A stretch of DNA of 64,000 nucleotides from Neobacillus soli NBRC 102451 (GCF_001591665.1 NZ_BCVI01000016.1:62001-126000); one strand, 5' to 3'; positions 47,818-59,593 are shown, counted from the stretch's first letter. The notes: generated by a model from the letters alone, not told the origin. Numbers and translations: made by a program.

Positions 47818-47843
47818 AAAAAAAGACTGCACCGTTTGCAGCC
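47818..47843 (-). terminator. terminator of yqzM
   Basis: On the minus strand GGCTGCA...TGCAGTC is followed by a run of seven U (A run 47818-47824). Confidence 0.75.
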
Positions 47844-47871
47844 TCTTAGATTACACATATGTAACAATAAA

Positions 47872-48006
47872 TTATGAACCGATTAGCTTAATGACTGTTG
47901 CAATAATAAACATTAAGGCAAAAAAGCCAAATGAAGCTCCAAATGCTACCCCAGAATCAATTGCATCGTTCCGTGTACATTGCACATCTTTTTCAAATTC
48001 ATTCAC
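47872..48006 (-). CDS. yqzM: YqzM family small membrane protein
   Basis: This 44-aa protein begins MNEFEKDVQCTRNDAIDSGV and has a single transmembrane helix in the second half (FGFFALMFIIATVIKLIG). I recognise it as YqzM, located between comEC and holA on the opposite strand in B. subtilis. The start is GTG 48006, after AGGAGGGG. The function is unknown. Confidence 0.9.
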   Translation of the reverse strand: MNEFEKDVQCTRNDAIDSGVAFGASFGFFALMFIIATVIKLIGS

Positions 48007-48109
48007 AGTCGACCCCTCCTATTTCACATATAGTATAAGCCATTCTCTTAAAAAAATCCAGCCTGCTTCAAAATTGCTTTCCTGTACTGACAAGAGTTGT
48101 CAAAGTAGT

Positions 48110-48136
48110 TTGACTCTCAAAAGGCTACACTATAAT
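48110..48136 (+). promoter_or_regulatory. promoter ahead of the holA leader
   Basis: TTGACT (48110-48115), 15 bp, perfect TATAAT (48131-48136). The short spacer lowers confidence; TTTGAC with 16 bp is an alternative reading. Confidence 0.55.
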
Positions 48137-48142
48137 TACTAA

Positions 48143-48243
48143 AAGGAACCCCGCCAGGCAATAAAGGAACCTAGGGCTTTTGTTGCAGGCGTTCATATAG
48201 ATAGGGAATTGGCACTTTTTAGAAAGGTGCTAATTCCCTTTTA
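48143..48243 (+). ncRNA. structured leader or small RNA upstream of holA
   Basis: This predicted transcript of about 100 nt has no start codon with a ribosome site. Hairpin 1 pairs CGCC, GCAA and AAAGG (48152-48167) with CTTTT, TTGC and GGCG (48177-48191), with a small internal loop. Hairpin 2 pairs GGGAATTGGCAC (48204-48215) with GTGCTAATTCCC (48227-48238), one G-U pair, followed by TTTT, like an intrinsic terminator. It ends about 66 bp before holA, so it could be an attenuator for holA or a free RNA. I know of no described element here. Confidence 0.5.
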
Positions 48244-48309
48244 GTACTTGTCAAATTGTCTAAGCTTCTTTACGATATATGTGAGGAAACGAAGGGGAGC
48301 GCTAGACAA

Positions 48310-49326
48310 ATGGTATTAGAAAGTTGGAAAAAAATTAAACAGGGGGAAATTGCTCCTATTTATTTATTATTTGGAACAGAGGCATTTTTAATTAATGAAA
48401 CAAAGCAATTACTTCTTAACCATATTTTAGACGAAGAAGAAAGGGATTTTAACTTTTCAGTGTATGATTTGGAGGAAACGCCGATTGAGGCGGCATTAGA
48501 GGATGCAGAGACATTTCCCTTTTTAGGAGAAAAAAAGGTAATTTTTTTACATAACCCCGCTTTTTTAACAGCGGAAAGGTCAAAAGAAAAGATTGATCAT
48601 AATTTAGCGAGGTTCGAATTGTATTTGCGGGAGCCAGCGCCATATACGGTCATGGTTATTTCAGCACCCTATGAAAAATTGGATGAACGAAAGAAAATTA
48701 CCAAGGAATTAAAAAGAAACGCTGAATTAGTTGAAGCAAAAAAATTAAAAGAATATGAATTGAAAAACTGGGTAAAAGATCGAGCGAAAAGCAGTGGAAT
48801 AGAATTCGAACCTAATGCGATTGAGCAATTGATAGGACTTGTAGGAACAAATATGTTTATGATTTCCAGTGAAGTGGATAAATTAGCCTTGTACGCTGCG
48901 GGGGAAAAAAGAATCAATGCAGACCTTGTGGAAAAATTAGTCGCTCGTTCGCTTGAGCAAAATATTTTTACTTTGATTGAAAAGGTAGTCCAGCGGAAAT
49001 TGGATGAAGCGTTAAGGATTTATTATGATTTGTTAAAGCAAAATGAAGAACCAATAAAAATCTTAGCCTTGCTTGCGGGCCAATTTAGGTTGATTTACCA
49101 AGTGAAGGAACTGTCGAGAAGAGGGTATGGGCAGCAGCAAATGGCAGGTTTCCTGAAAACGCACCCGTTCCGGGTCAAGCTTGCAGCAGGCCACGCGCAA
49201 AAATTTACTGATGAAGAATTGGCTAACTTAATGGATCTGCTTGCAGAAGCCGACTATCAAATGAAAACAGGCGGCATGCATAAATCATTATTAATTGAGA
49301 TGTTATTATTCCGCTTGAAAAGATAA
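48310..49326 (+). CDS. holA: DNA polymerase III delta subunit
   Basis: This 338-aa AAA+-like clamp-loader subunit opens the beta clamp. The N-terminal YLLFGTEAFLINETKQLL occupies the degenerate nucleotide site. Conserved APYEKLDERKKITKELK and ARSLEQNIFTLIEKVVQRKLDEALRIYYDLLKQNEEPIKILALL follow. I start at ATG 48310 (MVLESWKKIKQGE) after GAAGGGGAG; the open frame goes back to TTG 48256 without a site. It corresponds to yqeN. Confidence 0.94.
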   Translation: MVLESWKKIKQGEIAPIYLLFGTEAFLINETKQLLLNHILDEEERDFNFSVYDLEETPIEAALEDAETFPFLGEKKVIFLHNPAFLTAERSKEKIDHNLARFELYLREPAPYTVMVISAPYEKLDERKKITKELKRNAELVEAKKLKEYELKNWVKDRAKSSGIEFEPNAIEQLIGLVGTNMFMISSEVDKLALYAAGEKRINADLVEKLVARSLEQNIFTLIEKVVQRKLDEALRIYYDLLKQNEEPIKILALLAGQFRLIYQVKELSRRGYGQQQMAGFLKTHPFRVKLAAGHAQKFTDEELANLMDLLAEADYQMKTGGMHKSLLIEMLLFRLKR

Positions 49327-49330
49327 AAAA

Positions 49331-49359
49331 ACGATTCCCGTTAAAGGAATCGTTTTTTT
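49331..49359. terminator. bidirectional terminator holA / rpsT
   Basis: ACGATTCC (49331-49338) pairs with GGAATCGT (49346-49353), with an A run before and T run after. Confidence 0.9.
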
Positions 49360-49365
49360 GCTTAA

Positions 49366-49626
49366 TTACAATGCGTTTGTTTTTTTCATTAGACGAGATT
49401 TTTTACGGGCAGCAGCATTTTTGTGGATTAGACCTTTTGCAGCAGCCTTGTCTAATTTGCTAGTCGCAGTTACTAATGCTTCCTTTGCAGCCGCAGCATC
49501 GTTAAGTGTAATAGCAGCTTCTACTTTCTTAACAGCAGTACGAGTTGCAGATTTAACAGTTGTATTTTGAGCGTTACGAGCTTCGTTTGTTTTTACGCGC
49601 TTAATAGCAGATTTAATATTAGGCAT
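49366..49626 (-). CDS. rpsT: 30S ribosomal protein S20
   Basis: This 86-aa basic, alanine-rich helical protein binds 16S rRNA. It starts [21 protein letters not shown] and ends [13 protein letters not shown], both standard for S20. ATG 49626 follows AGGAGGTGAAAG; the in-frame ATG at 49635 lies inside that site. Opposite holA, as in B. subtilis. Confidence 0.97.
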   Translation of the reverse strand: MPNIKSAIKRVKTNEARNAQNTTVKSATRTAVKKVEAAITLNDAAAAKEALVTATSKLDKAAAKGLIHKNAAARKKSRLMKKTNAL

Positions 49627-49741
49627 TACTTTCACCTCCTACAAAGAATCGAGACTATATGAACTCGACTAAACATCATTAATAATAATTCAGAACAAGA
49701 AGTATTTTATCAAACGAATGGTTATTTTGCAATACTTGTTT

Positions 49742-49792
49742 AATGGAAAAGGGGCGGAGCACTGCAAAAATTGAATAAGGTAAAGTTAAGTA
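49742..49792. repeat. dispersed repeat, copy B (GGGGCGGAGC...GCAAAAA)
   Basis: Resembles 15210-15255, in the same orientation: ATGGAAAA-GGGGCGGAGC, then GCAAAAATTGAAT and a final GTTAAGTA. It lies between rpsT and gpr, away from any hairpin. The rest of that gap holds nothing else recognised. Confidence 0.6.
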
Positions 49793-49895
49793 CTAATCTC
49801 ACCGTCTTTATATTAATTGCATGATTTAAGTGGAAAGGGGGAAAAATAGGAAATAGTTTCTATTTTTAGCTGATTTTAAATGGGAGTGATTAGGA

Positions 49896-51020
49896 ATGAG
49901 TGAGTCTGTTGACTTAAGTCAGTATTCTGTTCGAACGGATTTGGCAATTGAGGCAAGGGAAATGGTCATTGCCGGCATGTCAGGAACAGTGGAGCAGGAG
50001 GAAAACCTTTCGCAAATTGAAGGTGTCATCATCAAGGAAAAAGAAGTCGATGATATAAAAGTTTCATTAGTTGAGGTGACCAAACAGGGAGAATCACAGC
50101 TTGGTAAAAAGGCCGGCCGATATTTAACAATGGAAGTGCAGGGAATTCGCCAGCAAAACACGGAGGTCCAAAAGGAGGTGGAGGAGATTTTTGCAAGGGA
50201 ATTTGCGCACTTTTTAGAAGGCACTGGGATTAAGAAAACAGATTCATGTCTTGTTGTCGGGCTCGGCAATTGGAATGTCACCCCAGATGCCCTTGGACCA
50301 ATGGTTTGTGAAAACTTGCTGATTACCCGTCACCTGTTTCAGCTTCAGCCGGAAAATGTCGAAGAGGGATATCGCTCTGTCAGTGCCATTTCGCCTGGTG
50401 TTATGGGACTGACTGGGATTGAGACAAGCGATATTATTTTTGGGCTCGTAGAAAATACAAAACCCGATTTTGTGATTGCGATCGATGCCCTGGCATCAAG
50501 GTCAATTGAAAGGGTAAATTCAACCATCCAAATTTCTGATACGGGTATTCATCCCGGTTCCGGTGTCGGTAATAAAAGAAAGGAATTGAGTAAAGAAACT
50601 TTGGGGATTCCTGTCATTGCGATTGGGGTTCCAACGGTTGTTGATGCGGTGTCGATCACAAGTGATACGATTGATTTTATTCTAAAACATTTTGGGAAAG
50701 AGCTTAGGGAAGGCAATCGACCTTCAAGGGCACTTGCTCCGGCTGGGATGAGTTTCGGTGAAAAAAGAAAGCTTACCGAAGCGGACATGCCTGAAGAAAA
50801 GCATCGAAAAACCTTTTTAGGAATGATTGGTACACTCCCAGATGATGAAAAAAGGAAGTTAATTTATGAGGTTTTGTCCCCGATTGGACATAATTTAATG
50901 GTCACCCCAAAGGAAGTGGATGTCTTTATAGAGGATATGGCAAACCTGATTGCAAACGGACTGAATTCCTCGCTTCACAGTGCCATTGATCAGGAGAATG
51001 CTGGATTTTATACGAAATAA
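49896..51020 (+). CDS. gpr: germination protease GPR
   Basis: This 374-aa spore protease degrades small acid-soluble proteins at germination. It is made as a zymogen; the N-terminal [10 protein letters not shown] mimics the SASP cleavage site and is where the propeptide is removed. [32 protein letters not shown] and [16 protein letters not shown] contain the conserved acidic and glycine motifs of the active site. Start ATG 49896 after GGGAGTG. I could not identify a convincing sigma-G or sigma-F promoter. Confidence 0.96.
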   Translation: MSESVDLSQYSVRTDLAIEAREMVIAGMSGTVEQEENLSQIEGVIIKEKEVDDIKVSLVEVTKQGESQLGKKAGRYLTMEVQGIRQQNTEVQKEVEEIFAREFAHFLEGTGIKKTDSCLVVGLGNWNVTPDALGPMVCENLLITRHLFQLQPENVEEGYRSVSAISPGVMGLTGIETSDIIFGLVENTKPDFVIAIDALASRSIERVNSTIQISDTGIHPGSGVGNKRKELSKETLGIPVIAIGVPTVVDAVSITSDTIDFILKHFGKELREGNRPSRALAPAGMSFGEKRKLTEADMPEEKHRKTFLGMIGTLPDDEKRKLIYEVLSPIGHNLMVTPKEVDVFIEDMANLIANGLNSSLHSAIDQENAGFYTK

Positions 51021-51053
51021 AAGGACCTCGACCTAGTCTATTATTCGTTAAAC

Positions 51054-51075
51054 GAGCACTTCCGCTTTTCTTTTG
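51054..51075. repeat. end fragment of the dispersed CGGAAGCG repeat
   Basis: GAGCACTTCCGCTTTTCTTTT is the reverse complement of the AAAGCGGAAGCG end seen at 13514 and 18037. Only one end is present, in the gpr-spoIIP gap. Confidence 0.45.
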
Positions 51076-51135
51076 GTTCTATCATTTCTAGTAACATCAT
51101 ATGATTTACTAGAATCCGTTTTGCGAGGTGGAACC

Positions 51136-52338
51136 ATGAAAAATAGAACTTCTGGAACGTTTATTATGGTGCAAGGGACAAGTTTGCTTAAAGCTGCGGC
51201 ATTACTGTTTTTATTTTTGCTATTGATTTTCTCTATTAGTGGATTATTAACCTCATTAAAGCCACAATATCGCCCGATTTCTTCTTCCGTAAACGAGGCT
51301 GCGGCCCATGTGAACGGAGAACTGCTCTATCAATTAATCGGCTGGGAAAATCATCATTTTTTAAAGGTGGAAAATAATTGGGCAACGGCCCCGAAAATGA
51401 CCAGTTTGGTATTTAAACTGGCGAGCAATATTAATTTAAATGATCCACGAAGCCTTCTAGGCAGAGAGCTTCCCGGATTTTTTCAATTTGATGGAAAAAT
51501 TGTTGTCGCTGGTGAGGGGGCAAATTATACAAATATGCCGATTGAGTCCGCACCGCCGATTGAGATCATGAAAGCTGAACGGGAAGCAGCGTTGCAGAAT
51601 TTAGATGGTATTGAAAATCCTTCCGGTGAAAAGACGCCTGCCGCGCCCGGGCAAACAACAGGTAAGCATAAGGTGGTATATATCTACTTTACGCATAATC
51701 GCGAATCCTATATACCATATTTAAAAGATGTAAACAATCCTGACAATGCCTATCATTCACAATTAAATGTCACAAAAGTTGGCGAACAATTAAAAACGAG
51801 CTTAGAAGATCGAGGAATTGGGACGTTCGTTGATAAAACGGATGTCCAAGCGAACTTAAATAAAAAAGGGTTAAATTATGCGCAATCGTACCAGGAATCA
51901 CGCTCAGTCGTCCAGACAGCTATGGCTTCCAATCGTGATTTACATTATCTAATCGATATTCATCGTGATTCACAGCGGAGAGGCGTCACAACCATTGATA
52001 TTAAGGGAAAATCCTATGCCAAACTTGATTTTGTAATCGGTGGTAAAAACCCCAATTACGAAAAGAATTTAAAACTAGCAAAAGATCTCCACGAGCTTTT
52101 ACAAAAAAAATATAAGGGCTTAAGCAGGGGCGTTTTATTGAAAAAAGGTACCGGGTCGAATGGTGTCTATAATCAAAACCTTTCTGAAAGTGCGATTTTG
52201 ATTGAATTTGGCGGGGTTGATAATACCTTTGAAGAGTTAAACCGTTCAGCGGATGCTCTTGCAGATGTGTTTAGTGAATATTACTGGCAGGCAGAAAAGG
52301 TAAACAAGGATGTTGACCAATCAAGCAGCAAACAATAG
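51136..52338 (+). CDS. spoIIP: stage II sporulation protein P
   Basis: This 400-aa membrane-anchored amidase/endopeptidase works with SpoIID and SpoIIM to degrade septal peptidoglycan and drive engulfment. A transmembrane helix lies at about residues 15-38. The amidase domain (about 175-390) contains YIYFTHNRESYIPYL (zinc histidine), LHYLIDIHRDSQRR and the catalytic glutamate in ILIEFGGVDNT. Start ATG 51136 after GCGAGGTGG; the frame opens 21 codons earlier in the repeat fragment region. Located after gpr as in B. subtilis. Confidence 0.95.
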   Translation: MKNRTSGTFIMVQGTSLLKAAALLFLFLLLIFSISGLLTSLKPQYRPISSSVNEAAAHVNGELLYQLIGWENHHFLKVENNWATAPKMTSLVFKLASNINLNDPRSLLGRELPGFFQFDGKIVVAGEGANYTNMPIESAPPIEIMKAEREAALQNLDGIENPSGEKTPAAPGQTTGKHKVVYIYFTHNRESYIPYLKDVNNPDNAYHSQLNVTKVGEQLKTSLEDRGIGTFVDKTDVQANLNKKGLNYAQSYQESRSVVQTAMASNRDLHYLIDIHRDSQRRGVTTIDIKGKSYAKLDFVIGGKNPNYEKNLKLAKDLHELLQKKYKGLSRGVLLKKGTGSNGVYNQNLSESAILIEFGGVDNTFEELNRSADALADVFSEYYWQAEKVNKDVDQSSSKQ

Positions 52339-52356
52339 TGAAGAAGGAGCATTTTT

Positions 52357-52683
52357 ATGAAAATGTTTATGTTTAAAAGCGTATGCTTAGCAGCAATCAT
52401 GCTCATTTGCGTTTTGACAGGCATGCAGTTAGCAAATGGCGGAATTCATAAAATGAAGGGTTACGACGATCCGAATTTTCAAAATGCTGTCTCCATTAAT
52501 GAAACGGATAAAAACTTGACGGGCACTTTTCTCGGAAATGACATCTCAAGTCACGATCTGGAAGCGAAGAAGAAGAAACTTGAGGAAATAAGTGCTTATA
52601 ATTTTTTCTCTTCGATGGGGAAGAAAATGTCCGAAGGGATTTCTAGTGCATCTGAAAAAATGGTTCATCTGATCGCTAAGTAA
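52357..52683 (+). CDS. yqxA: DUF3679 family protein YqxA
   Basis: This 108-aa protein has an N-terminal hydrophobic segment (residues 4-25, FKSVCLAAIMLICVLTGMQLA), probably a membrane anchor, then a polar helical part with a lysine-rich stretch (EAKKKKLEEIS). It lies 18 bp after spoIIP, probably co-transcribed, and a terminator follows. B. subtilis yqxA is at this place. The function is unknown. Confidence 0.88.
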   Translation: MKMFMFKSVCLAAIMLICVLTGMQLANGGIHKMKGYDDPNFQNAVSINETDKNLTGTFLGNDISSHDLEAKKKKLEEISAYNFFSSMGKKMSEGISSASEKMVHLIAK

Positions 52684-52692
52684 GGATGTTAA

Positions 52693-52725
52693 AGCGGCAC
52701 CTCGTGGTTGCCGCTATTTTTTTTT
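52693..52725 (+). terminator. intrinsic terminator after yqxA
   Basis: AGCGGCA (52693-52699) pairs with TGCCGCT (52709-52715), then a run of nine T after one A. Confidence 0.88.
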
Positions 52726-52752
52726 GAAAAATGATAGGAATTTTACTTTTCA

Positions 52753-52781
52753 TTGAATCTTGAAAGTCGTGCTGATATAAT
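52753..52781 (+). promoter_or_regulatory. sigma-A promoter of lepA
   Basis: TTGAAT (52753-52758), 17 bp, TATAAT (52776-52781), preceded by TGA (extended -10). Confidence 0.8.
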
Positions 52782-52824
52782 CAACAATAGTGTAAATGCG
52801 TGAGTATAGTAGGAGTGAACTACC

Positions 52825-54660
52825 ATGAATAGAGAAGATAGACTTAAACGACAATCAAAAATAAGAAATTTCTCGATTATTGCCCATATTGATCATGGGA
52901 AATCAACATTGGCTGACCGTATCTTGGAAAAGACCAATGCGTTAACATCTCGTGAAATGAAAGACCAGCTATTGGACTCAATGGACCTTGAAAGAGAACG
53001 CGGGATTACGATTAAATTAAATGCCGTACAGTTAAAATACAAAGCAAAAGATGGAGAAGAATATATTTTCCATTTAATTGATACACCGGGACACGTCGAC
53101 TTTACCTATGAGGTATCAAGGAGCCTTGCAGCTTGTGAAGGGGCCGTTTTAGTCGTTGACGCTGCGCAGGGAATTGAAGCGCAGACACTAGCAAATGTCT
53201 ATCTTGCCCTTGATAACGACCTTGAAATTTTGCCAGTCATTAATAAAATCGATTTGCCAAGTGCTGACCCTGAGCGGGTTCGTAATGAAATAGAGGAAGT
53301 CATCGGCCTGGACGCTTCGGAAGCCGTGTTAGCCTCTGCGAAAGCTGGCATCGGGATAGAAGATATTCTGGAACAAGTCGTTGAAAAAGTTCCAGCACCT
53401 GCGGGAGATCCGGAAGCGCCTTTAAAGGCATTGATTTTCGATTCCCTATATGATGCATATCGCGGCGTTGTCGCCTACATCCGTGTTGTTGATGGAACCA
53501 TAAAGGTCGGTGACAAGGTAAGAATGATGGCTACTGGGAAAGAATTTGAAGTAAATGAAGTAGGGGTCTTCTCACCAAAAGCGACGATGCTTGAGGAGTT
53601 AACCGTTGGTGATGTTGGCTTTTTATCAGCATCCATTAAAAATGTTGGTGACACTCGTGTTGGTGATACGATTACCAATGCAAAAAATGGGGCAACGGAA
53701 GCACTTCCTGGCTACCGTAAGCTCAACCCAATGGTATATTGCGGGTTATACCCAATCGATACCGCTAAATTTAATGACCTGCGTGAAGCACTTGAAAAGC
53801 TGCAGTTAAATGATTCCTCACTTCAATTTGAACCGGAAACCTCGCAAGCGCTCGGCTTCGGTTTCCGCTGTGGGTTTTTAGGACTGCTTCATATGGAAAT
53901 CATTCAAGAACGGATTGAGCGAGAGTTCAAAATCGATTTAATTACGACAGCACCAAGTGTTATCTATCACGTTCATATGACAGATGGTTCAGAATTGAAA
54001 GTGGATAATCCGTCGGACTTACCGGATCCACAAAAGATAGAACGTGTCGAAGAGCCGTATGTTAAAGCAACAATGATGGCTCCGAATGATTATGTTGGTA
54101 CGATTATGGAGCTATGCCAGCTCAAACGGGGAATTTTCGTTAATATGGAGTACCTGGCTGAAAATAGGGTAAGCATCATTTATGAGATGCCATTAGCGGA
54201 AATTGTCTATGATTTCTTTGATCAATTGAAATCAAGCACAAGGGGTTATGCATCCTTCGACTACGAGCTGATTGGTTATAAACCATCCAAGCTTGTTAAG
54301 ATGGATATCTTACTAAATGCAGAAAAAGTAGATGCGTTAAGCTTTATCGTTCATAATGATTTTGCCTATGAGCGTGGAAAAATCATTGTTGAAAAACTGA
54401 AGGAACTAATTCCAAGACAGCAGTTTGAGGTGCCAATTCAAGCAGCCATCGGCCAAAAAATTGTTGCTCGGTCAACGATTAAAGCGATGCGTAAAAACGT
54501 ATTAGCAAAATGCTACGGCGGAGATATCTCCCGAAAACGTAAATTGCTCGAAAAGCAAAAAGAAGGTAAGAAGCGGATGAAACAAGTCGGCTCAGTTGAA
54601 GTACCGCAAGAAGCGTTTATGGCAGTATTAAAAATGGATGATAGCAATACAAAAAAATAA
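52825..54660 (+). CDS. lepA: elongation factor 4 (LepA)
   Basis: This 611-aa translational GTPase back-translocates or assists ribosomes under stress. G1 is [14 protein letters not shown]3 DTPGHVDF and G4 NKIDLP. Domains II, III and V follow the EF-G layout, and the C-terminal domain unique to LepA ends [38 protein letters not shown]. Length is the family norm. Ribosome site AGGAGTG. Confidence 0.97.
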   Translation: MNREDRLKRQSKIRNFSIIAHIDHGKSTLADRILEKTNALTSREMKDQLLDSMDLERERGITIKLNAVQLKYKAKDGEEYIFHLIDTPGHVDFTYEVSRSLAACEGAVLVVDAAQGIEAQTLANVYLALDNDLEILPVINKIDLPSADPERVRNEIEEVIGLDASEAVLASAKAGIGIEDILEQVVEKVPAPAGDPEAPLKALIFDSLYDAYRGVVAYIRVVDGTIKVGDKVRMMATGKEFEVNEVGVFSPKATMLEELTVGDVGFLSASIKNVGDTRVGDTITNAKNGATEALPGYRKLNPMVYCGLYPIDTAKFNDLREALEKLQLNDSSLQFEPETSQALGFGFRCGFLGLLHMEIIQERIEREFKIDLITTAPSVIYHVHMTDGSELKVDNPSDLPDPQKIERVEEPYVKATMMAPNDYVGTIMELCQLKRGIFVNMEYLAENRVSIIYEMPLAEIVYDFFDQLKSSTRGYASFDYELIGYKPSKLVKMDILLNAEKVDALSFIVHNDFAYERGKIIVEKLKELIPRQQFEVPIQAAIGQKIVARSTIKAMRKNVLAKCYGGDISRKRKLLEKQKEGKKRMKQVGSVEVPQEAFMAVLKMDDSNTKK

Positions 54661-54668
54661 ACTAGCAT

Positions 54669-54711
54669 GAGGTTAGGACGTGCCTGCTAACAGGCATTCT
54701 AGCCTCTTTTT
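54669..54711 (+). terminator. terminator between lepA and hemW
   Basis: GAGGTTAG (54669-54676) pairs with CTAGCCTC (54699-54706), with an inner GTGCCTG/CAGGCAT stem, then TTTTT. Confidence 0.85.
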
Positions 54712-54734
54712 GTTACGAATAGAGGTGTTCTAAC

Positions 54735-55874
54735 ATGATTAAAGCGGCGTATCTACATATCCCTTTTTGTGAGCATATTTGTCATTATTGTGATTTTAAT
54801 AAAGTGTTTCTCAAGGGGCAGCCTGTTGATGACTATTTGCAGGCACTAGATCAGGAAATGAAGATGACCCTTCACGAATATCCATCGAACCAACTGCAAA
54901 CCATTTTTGTCGGCGGCGGGACGCCAACGTCGTTAAATGAGCAGCAGCTCTTTCAATTTTGTGAAAGTATTAACAGGAACCTGCCAAAGAGTGAAACGCT
55001 GGAATTCACTTTCGAAGCGAATCCGGGTGACTTAACGAAGCAAAAGTTACAAATATTAAAAGAGGCTGGTGTTAACCGGCTAAGCCTTGGTGTGCAGACC
55101 TTTAATGAGGAATTACTAAAAAAAATCGGCCGTGTCCATAAAGCGAAAGACGTGTATCAAACAATTGAAAACGCAAAAACAATTGGATTTGAAAATATCA
55201 GTATTGATCTTATTTTTAGTTTGCCTGGGCAAACAATTATTGATTTGAAAGAATCGTTAAAAGAAGCCTTTTCGCTTGATATCACGCATTACTCTGCTTA
55301 TTCCTTAATCATTGAACCGAAGACAGTTTTTTATAACCTTATGAAAAAAGGCAAACTGCCAACGCCTGGTGAGGATGTAGAAGCGGCGATGTATGAACTT
55401 TTGATGGAGGAAATGGAAAAGCACGGATTTAAACAATATGAAATAAGTAATTTTTCAAAACCGGGCTTTGAGTCACAGCATAATTTAACCTATTGGAATA
55501 ACGATTCCTATTATGGTTTTGGGGCTGGCGCGCATAGCTATTTGAATGGAATCAGACGGTCAAATATCGGCCCATTAAAAAGATATATGGACCAAATAAA
55601 TGGTGGCGCACTTCCTATTTTTGAAGACCATCAAACATCGAGAGCAGAACAAATGGAGGAAGAAATGTTCTTAGGTTTACGAAAAACCGAGGGTGTATCG
55701 ATTTCTCGTTTTATTGCTAAATTTAGCCAGGACCCGCTTGCGCTATTTAAGGATGAATTAGCGGATTTAACTGCCAAACATTGGGTAGAAGTGAGCGATG
55801 AGCATATTTATTTAACAAAAAAAGGCCGTCTTTTAGGGAATGAAGTCTTTCAGGCATTTTTAGGTGCAGTCTAA
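54735..55874 (+). CDS. hemW: radical SAM heme chaperone-like protein HemW
   Basis: This 379-aa radical SAM protein has the 4Fe-4S motif CEHICHYCDFNK, i.e. Cx3Cx2C followed by DF rather than another C. That spelling fits HemW and not coproporphyrinogen dehydrogenase HemN (CxxxCxxCxC). The glycine motif FVGGGTPTSL and the C-terminal HemN_C-like domain are present. It precedes hrcA, the usual Bacillus order; older annotations call it hemN. Confidence 0.92.
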   Translation: MIKAAYLHIPFCEHICHYCDFNKVFLKGQPVDDYLQALDQEMKMTLHEYPSNQLQTIFVGGGTPTSLNEQQLFQFCESINRNLPKSETLEFTFEANPGDLTKQKLQILKEAGVNRLSLGVQTFNEELLKKIGRVHKAKDVYQTIENAKTIGFENISIDLIFSLPGQTIIDLKESLKEAFSLDITHYSAYSLIIEPKTVFYNLMKKGKLPTPGEDVEAAMYELLMEEMEKHGFKQYEISNFSKPGFESQHNLTYWNNDSYYGFGAGAHSYLNGIRRSNIGPLKRYMDQINGGALPIFEDHQTSRAEQMEEEMFLGLRKTEGVSISRFIAKFSQDPLALFKDELADLTAKHWVEVSDEHIYLTKKGRLLGNEVFQAFLGAV

Positions 55875-55901
55875 CAGTGGTATTTCCACTTTTCTTTTTG
55901 A

Positions 55902-55929
55902 TTGACATCATCCCCCTTTATTTGATAAT
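55902..55929 (+). promoter_or_regulatory. promoter of the hrcA-dnaK operon
   Basis: TTGACA (55902-55907), 16 bp, GATAAT (55924-55929), placing the transcription start just before the CIRCE element. A TATAAT at 55937-55942 also exists but has no -35. Confidence 0.65.
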
Positions 55930-55941
55930 TTATTAGTATAA

Positions 55942-55968
55942 TTAGCACTCGGTAACTTGGAGTGCTAA
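55942..55968. promoter_or_regulatory. CIRCE element (HrcA operator)
   Basis: A perfect TTAGCACTC (55942-55950), 9-bp spacer and GAGTGCTAA (55960-55968). HrcA, encoded directly downstream, binds here and represses the operon until heat shock titrates GroEL. Confidence 0.98.
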
Positions 55969-55980
55969 CAGGGGTGATGA

Positions 55981-57015
55981 ATGTTGTTAACAGATCGTCA
56001 ATTGCTAATTCTTCAGGTTATTGTTGATGACTTTATTCGATCTGCCCAACCAGTCGGCTCTAGAAGTTTGTCGAAAAAGGAGGAAATTTCCTTCAGTTCG
56101 GCAACGATTCGCAATGAAATGGCCGACCTTGAAGAGTTGGGATATATTGAAAAGACGCATACTTCCTCAGGGCGTATTCCATCTGAACAAGGTTATCGCT
56201 ATTATGTTGATCATTTACTATCGCCTCAAGTTTTAAATCAACAGGATATATCGATTATTCAGTCGATTTTCGCAGAGAAAATCTTTGAATTTGAAAAGAT
56301 TATTCAAAGGTCGGCAAAAATTTTATCAGAACTGACCAATTATACTTCGATTGTCCTAGGACCAGCCGTAAGTATTAATAAGTTGAAAAAGATTCAAATC
56401 ATTCCGTTAAACAAAGAAACAGCAGTTGCTATTTTTGTGACGGATACAGGCCATGTTGAAAACCGTACTTTTTCATTACCGGCATCGGTGGATGCCAGTG
56501 ATTTAGAAAAAACGGTTAATATTTTGAACGACCGTTTAGCAGGGGTTTCTCTCGAAGACCTGAACGATAAGATTTATAAGGAAGTAGCGATGCTCTTAAG
56601 ACAGCATATCCATAATTATGATTTAATGCTCCATTCGATTGCCGATTCCTTAAAAATGCCAGCAACGGAAAAGCTTTTTTTCGGTGGAAAAACCAATATA
56701 TTAAGCCAGCCAGAATTTCATGACATTACCAAAATCCGCAGTCTGCTAACGATGATTGACCAGGAAGAATGGATATATAATTTAATCAGAAAAGAATCGG
56801 CAGGTATCCATATCAAAATCGGCAGAGAAAACAATAATAGTATCATGGATAATTGCAGTTTAATTACAGCTACCTATTCCGCTGGGCTTGAAAATTTAGG
56901 AACGATTGCCATCCTTGGTCCTACAAGAATGGAGTATTCACGGGTGATTAGCTTGCTGCAATTTTTAAGCAAGGATTTAACGGCAGTTTTAACCAAGCTG
57001 TATCAAAATAAGTAG
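55981..57015 (+). CDS. hrcA: heat-inducible transcription repressor HrcA
   Basis: This 344-aa class I heat-shock repressor has an N-terminal winged helix ([33 protein letters not shown], then [39 protein letters not shown] recognition region), a dimerisation domain and an inserted domain. It controls its own operon through the CIRCE 12 bp upstream. Length is normal. Ribosome site GGGGTGATG, start ATG 55981. Confidence 0.96.
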   Translation: MLLTDRQLLILQVIVDDFIRSAQPVGSRSLSKKEEISFSSATIRNEMADLEELGYIEKTHTSSGRIPSEQGYRYYVDHLLSPQVLNQQDISIIQSIFAEKIFEFEKIIQRSAKILSELTNYTSIVLGPAVSINKLKKIQIIPLNKETAVAIFVTDTGHVENRTFSLPASVDASDLEKTVNILNDRLAGVSLEDLNDKIYKEVAMLLRQHIHNYDLMLHSIADSLKMPATEKLFFGGKTNILSQPEFHDITKIRSLLTMIDQEEWIYNLIRKESAGIHIKIGRENNNSIMDNCSLITATYSAGLENLGTIAILGPTRMEYSRVISLLQFLSKDLTAVLTKLYQNK

Positions 57016-57125
57016 CACGGGTAATAGTGAATAAGGGTGAAATGCCTTTAAAGTTTCACTTCTTTTACCATGGATATGACATGATTTTTAAAAAATAAAC
57101 AAATGCTTTAAGGGAGGTGAGTAAG

Positions 57126-57725
57126 TTGACAATGGAAAAAAACAATACAATTAATGAAGAGGTAGAAATGGAAGGTTCTGAAAAAGTAGAACTTACCGAT
57201 GAAATAGCGGTTGAACCTGTTTTTGATGAAAAGGAAACAACGGAACAAGCGGTTATAGACCCCATTGACGAACAGCAGCAGGAAATTCAACTGCTGAAGG
57301 AGCAAGTAGAGGCGTCAGAAAATCGGTATCTAAGACTACAAGCAGATTTTGATAATTTCCGCCGCCGCACTAGATTGGATCAAGAAGCGGGCGAAAAATA
57401 TAGAGCGCAAAAGTTAATTACAGATTTACTGCCTTCATTAGACAATTTTGAAAGAGCAATGAAAATAGAGGCAGACGGTGAACAAACAAAATCACTGCTT
57501 CAAGGGATGGACATGATTTATCGCAGTTTATTAGATGCCTTGAAAAATGAAGGCGTTGAACCGATAGAAGCAGTCGGTAAAGAGTTTGATCCGCATCAGC
57601 ATCAGGCTGTAATGCAGGGTGAAGATGAAAACTATGGCTCAAACATTGTTACAGATGAATTTCAAAAAGGTTATTTGCTTAAAGACCGAGTCATTCGCCC
57701 GGCAATGGTGAAGGTAAATCAATAA
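57126..57725 (+). CDS. grpE: nucleotide exchange factor GrpE
   Basis: This 199-aa DnaK co-chaperone has an acidic, low-complexity N-terminus (about 1-45), a long coiled-coil helix ([31 protein letters not shown]) and the C-terminal beta domain with [10 protein letters not shown] and [16 protein letters not shown]. The start is uncertain: TTG 57126 is 8 bases after GGAGG and is my choice; ATG 57132 would be 14 bases away; GTG 57117 lies inside the site. Confidence 0.95.
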   Translation: MTMEKNNTINEEVEMEGSEKVELTDEIAVEPVFDEKETTEQAVIDPIDEQQQEIQLLKEQVEASENRYLRLQADFDNFRRRTRLDQEAGEKYRAQKLITDLLPSLDNFERAMKIEADGEQTKSLLQGMDMIYRSLLDALKNEGVEPIEAVGKEFDPHQHQAVMQGEDENYGSNIVTDEFQKGYLLKDRVIRPAMVKVNQ

Positions 57726-57745
57726 ATCTACATATTTTTTTCTAG

Positions 57746-59593
<1,848 letters not shown>

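Noticed and set aside
47801..48142. 113-codon plus-strand frame opposite yqzM
   Set aside because: No ribosome site; the minus strand carries the recognisable YqzM protein with GGAGGGG.
49358..49570. Plus-strand frame opposite rpsT
   Set aside because: It is antisense to the S20 gene, begins in the terminator, and is alanine-rich only as a shadow of S20.
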